A stretch of DNA of 64,000 bases from Thiorhodovibrio frisius (GTDB lineage: Bacteria; Pseudomonadota; Gammaproteobacteria; Chromatiales; Chromatiaceae). This document shows positions 1-11,200 of this stretch, piece after piece; the stretch's first letter is position 1, and each line of letters begins with the position of its first letter. The notes beneath the pieces are model-generated. The model did no database searches. It was given only the letters and a program-made list of their open reading frames with translations, and was not told the DNA's origin. A program made the translations under genes and the position numbers. Location: NCBI RefSeq assembly GCF_033954835.1, contig NZ_CP121471.1, forward strand, positions 5,078,501-5,142,500, read 5' to 3'.

Positions 1-206
1 AGGCACTCGAAGGTCGACGTGAGTCGAAAAGTGCCGAGAATTGACGCGCGCAGTCCAAGCTAGTTGAGCTGCGGTGGCAATTAATCTGCACGGCAAGATT
101 CAATTAAGTTGATTTCTGTTCATCTTGGTCCCGGCTGATGCACTCGGTCCAATGGCCGAGGGAAAGCTGTTTTTTTAATATCGCCGGAGTCGTTGAGGGA
201 TTAACC

Positions 207-1841
207 GTGAATCATTTCTTGCTGTCAGACATTAGGCGCCGCGATATCTTCGCAGTACTGCTCGTTTTGACTGTCCTGTCCAGCTTGAACGGATGCTGTG
301 CGCTGGATCCGTTGCGTTGCGGTGGAGAGGGAGGCACTGGTCGCGATTCGGGCAATGAAATGGCTCCTATCGTGACGGCCGGTTCTGTTAGCGGCTATGG
401 GCGCGACCCAGCCGGCTCGGTCAGCACGGTGCCGGATTTTTCAGACGAGCCGAATGCTTCTGGCAGAATGGTAAGCAATGGAGGAGCCGCGTCACTTGAA
501 GGCCAGCAGTTTTATGGTCAAAACGCGCAGGCGCAATCCAATGTTGTCCGCAGCCATTATCCAGCGGGCCCCGCGTCCGATTCTGCCATCCGTGATGACA
601 GATCGCGGTCGTCTATCAAATTTCCTAGCGCGGCCAACATGGCGCGAGCTGCGGAACTCTCGCGCGCGAGTGGAGGAGATGCGGTTGTCGTTGTTGCAGC
701 GGACGGCCGGGTACTGTTCGAGAATTTTGGCCAAGCTGCGGGCATTGATCAGCCCCACAGGTTAGCAAGCGGCACCAAGACATTTTGGGGACTTTTGGCT
801 GTCGCGGCAGCACAGGACGGGCTGATCGATCTTGACGAACGGGTTGCCGACACCATCCAAGAATGGCAATCCGACCCGCGGAAATCACGCATTACCGTAC
901 GTCAATTGCTGCATTTCACCAGTGGATTGGATCCAGCGACAAAAGAGTTGCAAGGCAACCCCGAGTCCGGAGACAAGTTTGCGTTGGCATTACGCGTGCC
1001 AGCGGTCGCAGAACCGGGCACCACCTTTGCCTATGGGCCGAGTCATCTTTTTGTTTTCGGTGCTTGGCTGAAGCGCAAGCTTGCTGCGCAAGGTCGAGAT
1101 CCCGACCCCCTGGCCTACCTGCATTCGCGCCTGTTGGATCCGATTGGTCTCGAGGTTGGCCATTGGGTAAAAGATGCGGCAGGTAATCCAAGGATGCCAT
1201 CGGGCGCTCATCTCGCGCCAAGACAGTGGGTTAAGCTCGGTCAATTGATTGCAAATCGGGGGGTATGGCAAGGTCGCACATTGATCGAACCAGCTTATCT
1301 CGACCAGATGTTCCGCGGTAGCTCGGCCAATCCTGCTTACGGCCTGACGGTTTGGCTTAACCGGCCCTTCCCTTCGGGCGAAGGCCAATTAGCTGGTATG
1401 GCTTGGATTCAAAATCGTTTAGACAACGGTTACATATATCACGCTGGGCCATCGGACCTGATAATGGCCGCCGGACAGGGAGGGCAGCGACTCTTTGTGA
1501 TTCCATCGCGAAAATTGATCATTCTGCGAACCGGAAACTCAAAGGGAGCAAGTTGGTTGGATCACGACTTTTTGTCAATACTACTCGATGGTCAAGAGAG
1601 CACCGGATCCCCGCACACGCCTGGGGGGGAGAATAATACATCCTCGGCCCCGACTTCAGCATTCAGATCCTCGCGCGAGGATCTCAGGCGTGCCTGCAAC
1701 TCCGATGCCCAGCGTCTTTGTCCGCAGGCGATTGGAGATTGGGGAATGCTCAAAGAATGCTACCGTGCGAGGAGAAATGAGTTTTCCACCGGGTGCCGCG
1801 CCGCAGTAAAGGAAATGCGACTTAATCGGACTCAGAGTTAA
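207..1841 (+). CDS. Serine hydrolase (class C beta-lactamase/esterase fold), putative lipoprotein with C-terminal Cys-rich domain
   Basis: The central part (about residues 150-470) has the signature of the beta-lactamase/DD-peptidase/esterase superfamily: an SxxK motif read as SGTK near residue 188, a Tyr motif (FAYGPS, near 276, normally YxN) and an HAG triad near 411 in the place of KTG. Hydrolysis of an ester or amide outside the cytoplasm is the expected chemistry; the substrate is unknown. The start is taken as GTG at 207, preceded by GAGGGA at 195-200, instead of the ATG at 138. It gives a hydrophobic segment ending in LNGC, a plausible lipobox. A serine/glycine-rich linker of over 100 residues follows. 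The last ~55 residues (around 495-545) carry four cysteines in a spacing like the GLG1/Cys-rich repeat family (PF00839). It converges on the synthase operon; a role in that pathway is only inferred. Confidence 0.72.
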   Translation: MNHFLLSDIRRRDIFAVLLVLTVLSSLNGCCALDPLRCGGEGGTGRDSGNEMAPIVTAGSVSGYGRDPAGSVSTVPDFSDEPNASGRMVSNGGAASLEGQQFYGQNAQAQSNVVRSHYPAGPASDSAIRDDRSRSSIKFPSAANMARAAELSRASGGDAVVVVAADGRVLFENFGQAAGIDQPHRLASGTKTFWGLLAVAAAQDGLIDLDERVADTIQEWQSDPRKSRITVRQLLHFTSGLDPATKELQGNPESGDKFALALRVPAVAEPGTTFAYGPSHLFVFGAWLKRKLAAQGRDPDPLAYLHSRLLDPIGLEVGHWVKDAAGNPRMPSGAHLAPRQWVKLGQLIANRGVWQGRTLIEPAYLDQMFRGSSANPAYGLTVWLNRPFPSGEGQLAGMAWIQNRLDNGYIYHAGPSDLIMAAGQGGQRLFVIPSRKLIILRTGNSKGASWLDHDFLSILLDGQESTGSPHTPGGENNTSSAPTSAFRSSREDLRRACNSDAQRLCPQAIGDWGMLKECYRARRNEFSTGCRAAVKEMRLNRTQS

Positions 1842-1842
1842 A

Positions 1843-1886
1843 ATGGAATGTGAGAGGCCTTGAAGCTGGGCCTTTTCCAATTCCAT
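1843..1886. terminator. Possible bidirectional terminator hairpin
   Basis: ATGGAAT at 1843-1849 pairs with ATTCCAT at 1880-1886, and inside it AGGCC pairs with GGCCT followed by TTTT. It lies in the 86-bp gap between two convergent genes, where a shared terminator is expected. Stem lengths are short, so this is tentative. Confidence 0.4.
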
Positions 1887-1927
1887 ATGATCGTCAAGAT
1901 GATTAGTGGCAGCAGTCTTACCATCCT

Positions 1928-4900
1928 CTAGTCTTTTCTAGTGTGATTGGCGAGGTCTGGGCTGTTCCTTTCCTTGTTAAGTTTGAAATCTGGATGATGT
2001 CTGAGTGCATCGATGATGCGTTCTTGGCCAGTTAGAAATTGCTGCATCAATTTGAAGTGTTGTCTAAGAGCGACATCAGAGGCTGACACTTGATCGTCCG
2101 GCTGAGATGCTTGACTGAAGCAGGCAGGGGTGGGGGTTTCTGGCGGATTCTTTTGATTTTTTTGGCAGTCAATATCCGTCCGCCAGGCTCGAATATTCTG
2201 GGCAAGTTGCTCGTCAACGGAAAGTTGCGGTAACTCGCTGCGGAGCTGAATCGAGGACGTACCTGAGTCGGTTCCTTGAGCGCCCGTTTTCATCCGGTCG
2301 GCATAGAGTGGGTCCAGTGCTAGAGGGAGCCCTTCTACAAAAAGTTGGCCCAGCATTCGCTGCAGTTGCCCAAGTGCCGCAGACCCGCGGGTATTTGTCG
2401 AGACGGCAATATGATCGCGGTCTTTCAGTATATTGTCGACGAAAGCGGTCAGGGAATTTGAGGCGCCGACTTCAACAAACAGCCGCACACCGTCTCGATA
2501 GAGTGCCTCAATCGTCTCGCGAAAACGCACGGGCTTGGTCCATTGTTCGGCGGCGGTGTCCAGAATCGCCTGATCATCGGCGGGATAAGGGGCTGCCGTG
2601 CTACAGCTATAGATCGAGATGTCACCCTGACCGACGGCGACATGTTTTGCGTAAAATTCGCGGATGGCTGCTGCACCCTCAGCGAATAGTGGGGTGTGAT
2701 AGGGGCGGTCGAAAGGGAGCTTGGCAATGATCCCGCCGAGGTCAGCGATGCGGGCGTATACAGTTTCGTAATTCCCGCCAGTAACCCCATCAGTAACCCC
2801 GTCAGCAACAAAGACGAGCGCTTGATTGGCACAGTTATCTGCGACTAGGTAGACGCTGTCGTGAAACTCATCGAGTATTTCAGTGAGCGCTTCCTGACTA
2901 AGGGCTCCAACGGACAATAGGTGTCCTGTCTGGAGTAATCCCGTGCTTTCCATTTGTTGATGGAGTTGATTCATCGCGCGGAGTTCGTCGCGAAACTGCT
3001 CTGCCGACAGAATTTGGGATCGGCCACTAGCGATCAGAGCAATGTGCTCACCGGCACTGTGACCTATCATTACATCGCAAGTCAAGCCAAGGTCGCGAAG
3101 CAGTTCGTACATGGCGTGACTGGCCATAGAAACGCTTTCCGGAGCCAGGTCGCCAGCGTAAAGCCTGTCGAGAGCCCAGTCGGAATCGGCCTTATTCAAG
3201 GTGGTCGGCGGGGGAAATACAAAGTTACTCGGCGGCGGCTCGCGGGGGTAGACGTGATCGAGAAAATCAAACCACCGTCGAATTGACGGAATATGAACGG
3301 CGAGATCGGCCAGCATATTGGGGTATTGCGCACCCTCGCTCGTAAACATGAATGCCACACGACCCATGGGTTGCTCACGCTCGGCGTAATAAATACCTTG
3401 GCGCGAACTGAGGTTAGCTTTTTTTAGTCCAGGCAACTTGTTTTGAAGTTGCTCGAGCTTGGCGCGGAGATCAGATGTGTCTGAGGCGATGACTGCCGCG
3501 CGTGCTGGGCCTTCGCCGATGTTGTCCCAGCACTCTTTTGCAAGCGCGGGTAGGTCCGGCTGCGAAGATCTTTTTAGGCGGTCTAGCATGGCATCGATTT
3601 GTACCAGGACGCCGTCGCGGGATTGGGCCGCGAGCAAAACCAGCTCGCTCGGCCAGCGTCCGCTGCCAGCCCGTGTGACTGGGCCTGCCGCCCGCATCGC
3701 CTCAGTGCGCTGCTGATCTCGCAGCAGCCACCGTCCAAGACCAGGAGGGGGCAAAGGGGTTGGCGGGCGGTCTTCCTCCAGGATGGCGTGCGAGTTAATG
3801 CCGCCGAAACCGAAGGCGTTAATGCCGGCGCGCCTTGGGAGCGAGCCGCCATGGACCCAGGGGCGGGTCTCGGTATTAATGTAAAACGGCGTTTGGCTTA
3901 GGCCGAGTTCGGGATTGATTTCTTCACACAGCGTGGGAGGAAGGATTTTTTCATGCAACGCCATCGAGATCTTTATCAGGCTCGCCATGCCGGCAGCTGG
4001 AATGCAGTGCCCGATCATGGACTTGACGGACCCCAGCGCGCAGGAGGGCAAACGGCCTCGGCGCGAGCCGAAAACCTGCCTCAAGGCCGCAATTTCTGTT
4101 CGGTCTCCCAATGGGATACCCGTACCATGAGCCTCGATCAGGCCAATGGACTCAAATGAGACTCCGGTCTGTTGATAAGCGCGCCGGATTGCCATGACTT
4201 CTCCCTCGAGACGCGGCGCTAATAATCCCATCGCTTTGCCGTCGCTCGCGACTCCGACGCCTTTGACGATGGCATAAATTCGATCATCGTCGCGAACGGC
4301 GTCCGCGAGACGCTTTATTACTGCGAACCCCGCTCCTTCACCAAGGAGCGTGCCATTCGCGCGCGCGTCGAATGGGCGGATATCGGTTTCAGCCAGGGCG
4401 CCAAGCAGCTGAAAAAGCATGTAGATTTGCGCCGGCATCGATGCCTGGACACCACCAACCAACACCATGTCACAGCGGCCTGAACGCAGGTCTTGGATGC
4501 CGAGATCGAGTGCAATCAGGCTTGATGAACAGGCCGAGTCGACCAGGTAGCTAGGCCCCATCAAGTCCAGCCGGTTTGAAATGCGCCCGCTGATGACATT
4601 GGAAACCAAGGTTGGCGCATGCTCTACCTCAAGGTTCGGCAGGCTGCGTTTGAGCTCGGAACGGAGATAGTCAATCCGATCAGCATCCAATTCAGGCATG
4701 ATCTTCTCGATAATGCTCAGTGTCTGATCGAGAATCATCCCGTATTGCGTACCGAGGATGTCGCCACGATTGGGACTGGAGCCGTGGCCGACAATGACGC
4801 CCGTGCGTTCGCGGTTGAAGGGGCGCTGGTAATAGTCCGCATCACGCAACGCATCGCCGGCAAGCTGAAGCGCCATGAAGTGTGCCGGGTCGCCTTCGAT

Positions 4901-5173
4901 TGAATTTGGTGGGATTCCGAATTCGAGTGGATTGAATGTGGCGAGATCCCCGATCAGACCGACCTTTCGGGTTCTAATTCGGGCTGCATCCAAACCGGTT
5001 TGTGCGCTACTAGGGTCGTACCAAGGCCTGGACCATTCTTCAGGGGCGTCGGCAATAAGATCGCGCTTGGCTAAGATGTTGTTCCAGAATGCGCGGGTAT
5101 TGGCGCTGCCTGGGAAAATTCCGGACAGGCCGATGATAGCAATATCAGGGGCTTTCGTTGGGCCTGTACTCAT
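1928..5173 (-). CDS. Ketosynthase-acyltransferase (KS-AT) protein of a PUFA-synthase-like/polyketide system
   Basis: Starts at ATG 5173-5171; 1081 residues. Residues ~10-470 are a beta-ketoacyl synthase with all catalytic residues: Cys near 211 (DSACSSS), His in EAHGTG and His in IGHCIPAAG. After a linker, residues ~605-930 form an acyltransferase with GHSAGE near 705 and a downstream PYHTPL histidine. The oxyanion-hole motif normally GQGxQ reads SEGAQ near 612, so the AT may be weak or altered. There is no ACP, reductase or dehydratase, so the protein must work on carriers supplied in trans, most likely the two ACPs of the large synthase 73 bp upstream. The C-terminal tail contains MQQFLTGQERI, nearly identical to a stretch just after the AT of the large synthase. 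PfaB/PfaC-type KS-AT proteins of secondary-lipid clusters are the closest recognisable relatives. Confidence 0.85.
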   Translation of the reverse strand: MSTGPTKAPDIAIIGLSGIFPGSANTRAFWNNILAKRDLIADAPEEWSRPWYDPSSAQTGLDAARIRTRKVGLIGDLATFNPLEFGIPPNSIEGDPAHFMALQLAGDALRDADYYQRPFNRERTGVIVGHGSSPNRGDILGTQYGMILDQTLSIIEKIMPELDADRIDYLRSELKRSLPNLEVEHAPTLVSNVISGRISNRLDLMGPSYLVDSACSSSLIALDLGIQDLRSGRCDMVLVGGVQASMPAQIYMLFQLLGALAETDIRPFDARANGTLLGEGAGFAVIKRLADAVRDDDRIYAIVKGVGVASDGKAMGLLAPRLEGEVMAIRRAYQQTGVSFESIGLIEAHGTGIPLGDRTEIAALRQVFGSRRGRLPSCALGSVKSMIGHCIPAAGMASLIKISMALHEKILPPTLCEEINPELGLSQTPFYINTETRPWVHGGSLPRRAGINAFGFGGINSHAILEEDRPPTPLPPPGLGRWLLRDQQRTEAMRAAGPVTRAGSGRWPSELVLLAAQSRDGVLVQIDAMLDRLKRSSQPDLPALAKECWDNIGEGPARAAVIASDTSDLRAKLEQLQNKLPGLKKANLSSRQGIYYAEREQPMGRVAFMFTSEGAQYPNMLADLAVHIPSIRRWFDFLDHVYPREPPPSNFVFPPPTTLNKADSDWALDRLYAGDLAPESVSMASHAMYELLRDLGLTCDVMIGHSAGEHIALIASGRSQILSAEQFRDELRAMNQLHQQMESTGLLQTGHLLSVGALSQEALTEILDEFHDSVYLVADNCANQALVFVADGVTDGVTGGNYETVYARIADLGGIIAKLPFDRPYHTPLFAEGAAAIREFYAKHVAVGQGDISIYSCSTAAPYPADDQAILDTAAEQWTKPVRFRETIEALYRDGVRLFVEVGASNSLTAFVDNILKDRDHIAVSTNTRGSAALGQLQRMLGQLFVEGLPLALDPLYADRMKTGAQGTDSGTSSIQLRSELPQLSVDEQLAQNIRAWRTDIDCQKNQKNPPETPTPACFSQASQPDDQVSASDVALRQHFKLMQQFLTGQERIIDALRHHPDFKLNKERNSPDLANHTRKD

Positions 5174-5246
5174 AACGCCGTCTTTCCAGTGCGCTTCTCC
5201 CCAGGGCGACTCTCACCATCTTGGGCTGTTGCTATTCCTTGACACA

Positions 5247-8200
5247 TCAGGCGTTGTCCTCCGGCGCGGCGGGACTATGAAGGCTAGGCGCTAGCCGATT
5301 GAGCGCCTCGCTGTAACTGGCGCCGACGCCGTCGAGCGCAAGGATCAAGCGCCCTTGGCTGTCGCGGACTTCGAAGTTTTGCTCGCTGCCACTCGGGCCC
5401 GCCTGGATGATCCGGTTGGTCAGGCGCAGGGGTTGCTCGGCGTCGAGAATGTCACCGGCTGCGCGGCTCACCAGGCGAAAGCCCGTAGGCAGGGGATATC
5501 GCTGATGGTGCAGTCTTGCCCAAAGAATGACTGTCTGTAGCAGGGCATCCACGATACCGGGGTCGAACAGCCAGCGAGCCTGTGGGTCGGCATCTGCGAT
5601 CCATGCGCTGGGGTTGCTCGGTCGCAGAGACCCATCGACACCATCAGGGGCAATGTGGAGGTCACCGTGAAGACATTGAAAGAGAGGGCCATGGAAACAA
5701 TGCTCCGCATAGGCCGCAGAGGCGGTTAGATGATGACAATCTTTTAGCGTGCTTGTTGGCACGTTTGCATTGCGCTCATCTGGTGCGTTGAGCATTACCG
5801 TCGCGCGATAATGGAGCCGGTCGTTTCCGGTATCGCGAAGCTCTGCGTCCACTTCATGCATGCCTTCTGCTGGCGATTCCTGCGCCTGGGTCCAGACTTC
5901 CAGCACGCGCGGCTGGTCATTTTCGAGTCTAATGCCGTTCAGGACACGCAAATCGCGGATACCGGTCACCAGATGCTTTGGCCAGCCGGCGGCGACGCAT
6001 TCGGCCATGAGCTCCATGGCGACGGCGGCTGGCACAACTGGAACGCCATCGAGGCGATGGTCGTCCAGGTAGCGATCACGCGCGAGATCAAACCGATAAG
6101 CGAGCCTCATGCTGCCATCAGCCTGGTGTTCTGGACGTTGCAGGCCAAGCAATGGTTGCACCGGACCACCGGCCTGAGCGGGGACAGCGGTGTCAGGCGC
6201 TCCCTGTCCCTCGAAGATTCCGGCGATCAACTCCACCTGCGCTGGATCGCCAAAGGCAAGCTCGTCGCGCACGAAGCGACGGCCAGACGCTGGTGGAATA
6301 GGGGTCACTCCACGTTCGCGGAACTGGCGATTGACCGCCTCGGAGGCCATACCCGTCATCGCCCATGGACCCCAGTTGATCGCTAGCACGCGCGTTTTTG
6401 GCCATTGCTCACGCATCCACCAGGCAAGGCGATTCACCGCCTCATTGGCGCTGGCGTAGTCGGCCTGCCCGCGGTTTCCGGTTCGTCCGGCGACTGATGC
6501 GAACAGCAGCGCCAGCTTGAGGGACTCCGGGCGCAGATGACGGCATAGCAGATAGGTGCTGTCGACCTTGGTGTCGAAGACGCGGGAAAAGGACTCAGGC
6601 TGCTTGTCTTGGAGCAACTTGTCCTCAATGATGCCGACTCCCTGCAGCAGGGCATCAATGCGGCCATGGCGCTGGTAGGTTTTTTCGATCAGCGTGACCA
6701 AAGCTGTCGGATCGCGCGCATCGATTGGCTGGTACTCAACACGCGCGCCGGCTTCCTCGAAATCCGCAATGTTCCGTGCGATCTCGCGTGAGCGCTTGAG
6801 TTGCTTCAGGCGTCGATCAATCTCTACCGGTGTGGGCGAAGTGGCGGTCGCGCGGACTTGCTCGATCAGTGCCGCGCGCAGGACGTTATCGTCTTCGACT
6901 CCTCGTGTTGCCAGCGATTCCGGCTCCAGCCGGCTGCGCCCGACAAGCACCAAGCTCATGCCGGGGCGCAGAAGCTCACGCAGGACTTCGGCCGTAATCC
7001 CGCGCGCGCCGCCAAGCGCGAGAACCACCCATTGCGACGAGGGTTCCAATCCCGCCAATCTGTGGGGCTGGGGATCTATCGATGTATGGAGGGGATCTAA
7101 CCTGGCCTCAAACAGCGCTCGCGTGCCTTTGGCGTAGCCAATTTCGTCGGCGTCATCGCTGGCGAGCAGCTCGTCGAGCAGCCATTCGACAAGGCGCTCC
7201 GGTTTGTCGTCAGGGAAGTCAATCGCCCGGGTACGCAGCTCTGGCCATTCGATGCGCGCGGTCTTTAGCAGTCCCACAGCAGCTGCTGCGAGCGGCAGAC
7301 CGGGGCCGCAATGCCCATCGCGACCGAAGGCACCGCCAAGCAGGGAAGCACTGAGCACCGGGGCTTGCTGTGCGCGCAACTCCGCAGCGCTCGAGCTTAG
7401 CAAGGCGAAAAGCTGTTTGATATGCCGCCTGCTCTCGCGTTGCCAGTTGGCCAGAGTCTCGGGCAGCCCCATCCTTTCAAGTCCAGCTAGATGGACTAGC
7501 GCGCCAAAAGGACCGGCGTTGGCACGAGCCTGATCGAGTGTTTCCCGCAATGCCTGTTCCGAGGCGACATCCTCGAATTTGAGGATACTCGCCGGAATAT
7601 TGCGAGCGCTCAGCTGCTCGGCCAAGAGGCTGGCGACGCCAAGACCGTCTTCAGTGATAAGCACCTGGCCGAGAATTGATCCCGGGCTTGGTTCAGGTCG
7701 CGGAGCTGGTATGGCGCGCATACTATAGCGGCCTAATGTCTGCGACCGAGTTTCCACCGGCACGCGCGCGGATTCGCTCTCTCGCTGTCCGGAAGGCCGT
7801 TGCTGAAGAAATTCTTGTTCAGCAGGCTTGCTTGTATTTTCCGGCAGGGTAGTTTCCGCTTGCAGGGTCAAGAGGGCGTCGGCAAGCGCGTTAAGGGTGG
7901 CGCACCGACTGATTTGATCCATCTGCGCGCGCATCGCAGTGGCGAGGTCGGTCGGTAAAGCCTTCTCGATACCTGCGATGATCTCCACCCGTTTGATGGA
8001 GTCAATGCCAAACTCGGCCTCAAGTGCCTGGTCCGGTCCGAGCATCTCCGGCGGATAGCCGGTGCAATCGCTGACGACACTGACCATGATAGTCAGCAGG
8101 CGATCATGCTCGAGTGCGGTTTCCTGGCGATTCCCCGGTGTTTGATGGGCAGCTGGATCACTTTCCGTTTCATCGCAGTGCGAAGAAAGTGAGCTCGAAG

Positions 8201-11200
8201 TCAGCAAGCCCCAAAGTGTATCGACGAGCTGATTTAGGTTCGCGGCACGGGCGATCTGATCCATGCTGGCGCGCATGGCTGCGGCAAGAGCCTGCGGCAT
8301 GGCTTTTTCGACACTGGAGATGATCTCGACCCGCTTAATGGAGTCGATGCCCAACTCGGCCTCGAGTGACTGGTCCGGCCCGAGCATATCTGGAGGATAG
8401 CCCGTGCAGTTGCTGACCACGTCGGTCACGCGAGCGAGCAATCCAGCGCGATCAAGCACCGCCTCGCTACCTGTACCATCGTCTGGCACGGGCGTTGGAG
8501 CGGAACCAGCACCGGGCGCCGGAGCCTGGCTTGTGTCGGCAAAGCGCCTGTCCATGCTCTGCATGCTTGGAGCCATCGCAGCGGAACTGAGTGATTTTCC
8601 ACGTGCATTGCCTGATGCGGCAACGTCGCTGCGCTCGTCAAAATGGAGCACCTCCCCGGGGCCGTCAAGATCGGGAACCACCGGCATGGGCAGTTCCGTC
8701 GCGGTTCCGGTAAGAAACTGATTCATCACCCGCTCTTGCAGTGTCAGAAACTGCTGCATGGTGGCTTGATAGGACTGATAGGCTGCGAGAACAGAGGAGG
8801 CGTCTGCCTGGTGCGCGCCGGGTCGGTCGGTGGCAGATGCGCGTCCCCCTGTTTCACCGTCAGGGCTCGCTGTCGAAGCGTTCATGTCGTGTTGATATTC
8901 ATTGGTAATGGGAGGGCCGGAACTGTCGATTTTGGTTCCTGCCAGCGCCGCTAAATCTACTGGTATCGGTATCCTGACTGGCTCGTCGCGTCGGCGCACT
9001 CCGCCGCCACTGACCATCCAGCCGGCCCTGATGGTTTCCTGAGCGACAGGCCGGCGACCGGCAAAGAGCGCCTCGGTGTTGATATTGACGTCTTCGACAA
9101 ATAGCGCACCAAGCGTACACATAATGCCGCGAAGACCGCCGCCGGTTCCGTCCATGGCCACAGCCAAATGTGGGGTGCCAGCCAAAATTTGAGAGGTTAA
9201 ACCGGTCAGAATAGCGCGTGGGCCGGCTTCGATAAAAATGCGCGCGCCCGCAGCGTACATAGCCTGAATCTGGTCAACAAATCCGACCGGGCTCAGCAGG
9301 TGCTGCTTGAGCTGCGCACGCACCGCATCGGGTTCGCTCGGATAGGGACGGGCGTCAATGTTCGAGTAAACAGGGATGCGCGGAGCTACCAGGCTGACCT
9401 GATCGAGCGCAGCGGTCAGCGGGCCTTGCGAGTCGGCGATCAGCGGCGAGTGGAAGGCGCCGGCAACCGGTAGCCTGCGGGTTTTCATGCCCTTCTGCGC
9501 AAGTTGCTCGAGCAGCGTTTCAAGCTCCGCCTGCGGCCCCGAGAGGACGGACTGTTCGGGCGCATTGTGATTTGCGAGCACGAGTGCGCTTCCTGCGAGC
9601 AAGGGCTCGAGCGAGTCGCGACTGGCCTGGACCGCTGCCATGGCGCCATCGCCCTTCGCACCGGCCATCGCGAGGCCGCGAGCACGCGACAGGCGCAAAA
9701 TATCAGCCGGCATGAGAGCTCCTGCAGCAGCCAGGGCGATGAACTCCCCATAACTATGGCCACCAACCATGTCGGGCACCAGGCCAAGGGCTGCGAGCAA
9801 ATCCAAATAACCGAGTTCGACGGCGCCGAGGGCTGGCTGTGCGATCTCTGTTGCGGTCAAGGCAGCTAGAGCCTGCTGATCATCATCGTATTGTCCGCGT
9901 GGCCAGAGGTAATGGCTCAAGCGCTGCGGCAACTCGTTCGCGAACAGCCCTTCGGCCAGCTCGCATGCGCTGCGGAAGGGCTCGAACCATAGGGCTGCCT
10001 CGCGGCCCATTCCGGGATATTGCGCGCCCTGGCCGGGAAACAAAAAGGCGATTTGATGCGGCTCACGCGCGATGATCGGACCGTCGGGACCGGTCAGTCG
10101 GATGTGCGGCGATAGTGGCTTTCCTGGCTGGTTTAGTGCGGCAGTGGCTTGAGAAAGGGCGTTGGATAAGCTGGATTGGTCGTTTGCGACCACAGCCAGG
10201 CGCCAGGGCATTTGGTCACGGGCGACTCGATCCGCGTGCTCGATTGCAAGAGCTAGCAGATCGAAGCTTTGGTCTTGCAGTCTGCTTTGCAGGGTTTCAA
10301 TGCGCTTGAGGAGCGCATCGCGCGAACCTTCAGCGAAGAGAATTAATTCGCAGGGCCAGCGCTCGCCGCCCAGGCGCGGCGGCTGCAGAGCACCTTGATA
10401 TTCCTCGAGCACCGCGTGACAGTTGGTGCCGCCAAAGCCGAAGGCGCTGACACCGGCGCGGCACGGCTCGCTGCCGTTGCGCAGCCAGGGGATGGGTTCG
10501 CGCGCCAGATACACCGGACTGGTCGGTTCGCGCAGGCTGGCCATCGGCTGGCGCACGCCGGGTTGCGGTGGGATCGCCCGATGGTAGAGCGCGAGCGAGG
10601 CTTTGATTAGCGCAGCCACACCGGCAGTGCTTTTGGTATGGCCAATCAGCGCCTTAACCGACCCGAGAGCACAGCCGTGTACGCGCGCCTGATGCTCCGA
10701 CAATAATTTGGTAATACTCCCAAGCTCGGTTTCGTCACCAAGCCGGGTTCCAGTGCCGTGGGCTTCGTATAGGCCGAGTGTGGCTGGGTTGATACCGGCC
10801 TTGCGGTAAGCGCGGTCGAAGGCCAGGCGTTGGCCGCTGGCGCGCGGGGCAGTCAGACCCAATGCCTTACCGTCGCTCGAGCTGGCGCTGGCTTTAATAA
10901 CGGCATAGATTCGGTCGCCATCTGCTTCTGCATCGGCAAGGCGTTTCAGAACGACCATGGCAACGCCTTCACCGAGCAGGATGCCGTCAGTGTCCGCATC
11001 GAATGGGCGGGCGCGGTCCTGCGGCGTCAATGCCGGTGTCTTGGAAAAGCATAGGTAAGCGAAAGGTGAGAGCTTGGTATCCACGCCGCCAGCAATGGCC
11101 AGATTGCAACGGCCGCTGTCGAGTTGGCTGACGGCAACATCAATGGCGGTTAGCGAAGAGGCGCAAGCGGCATCGACGGTAAAGTTCGCTCCGCCCAAGT

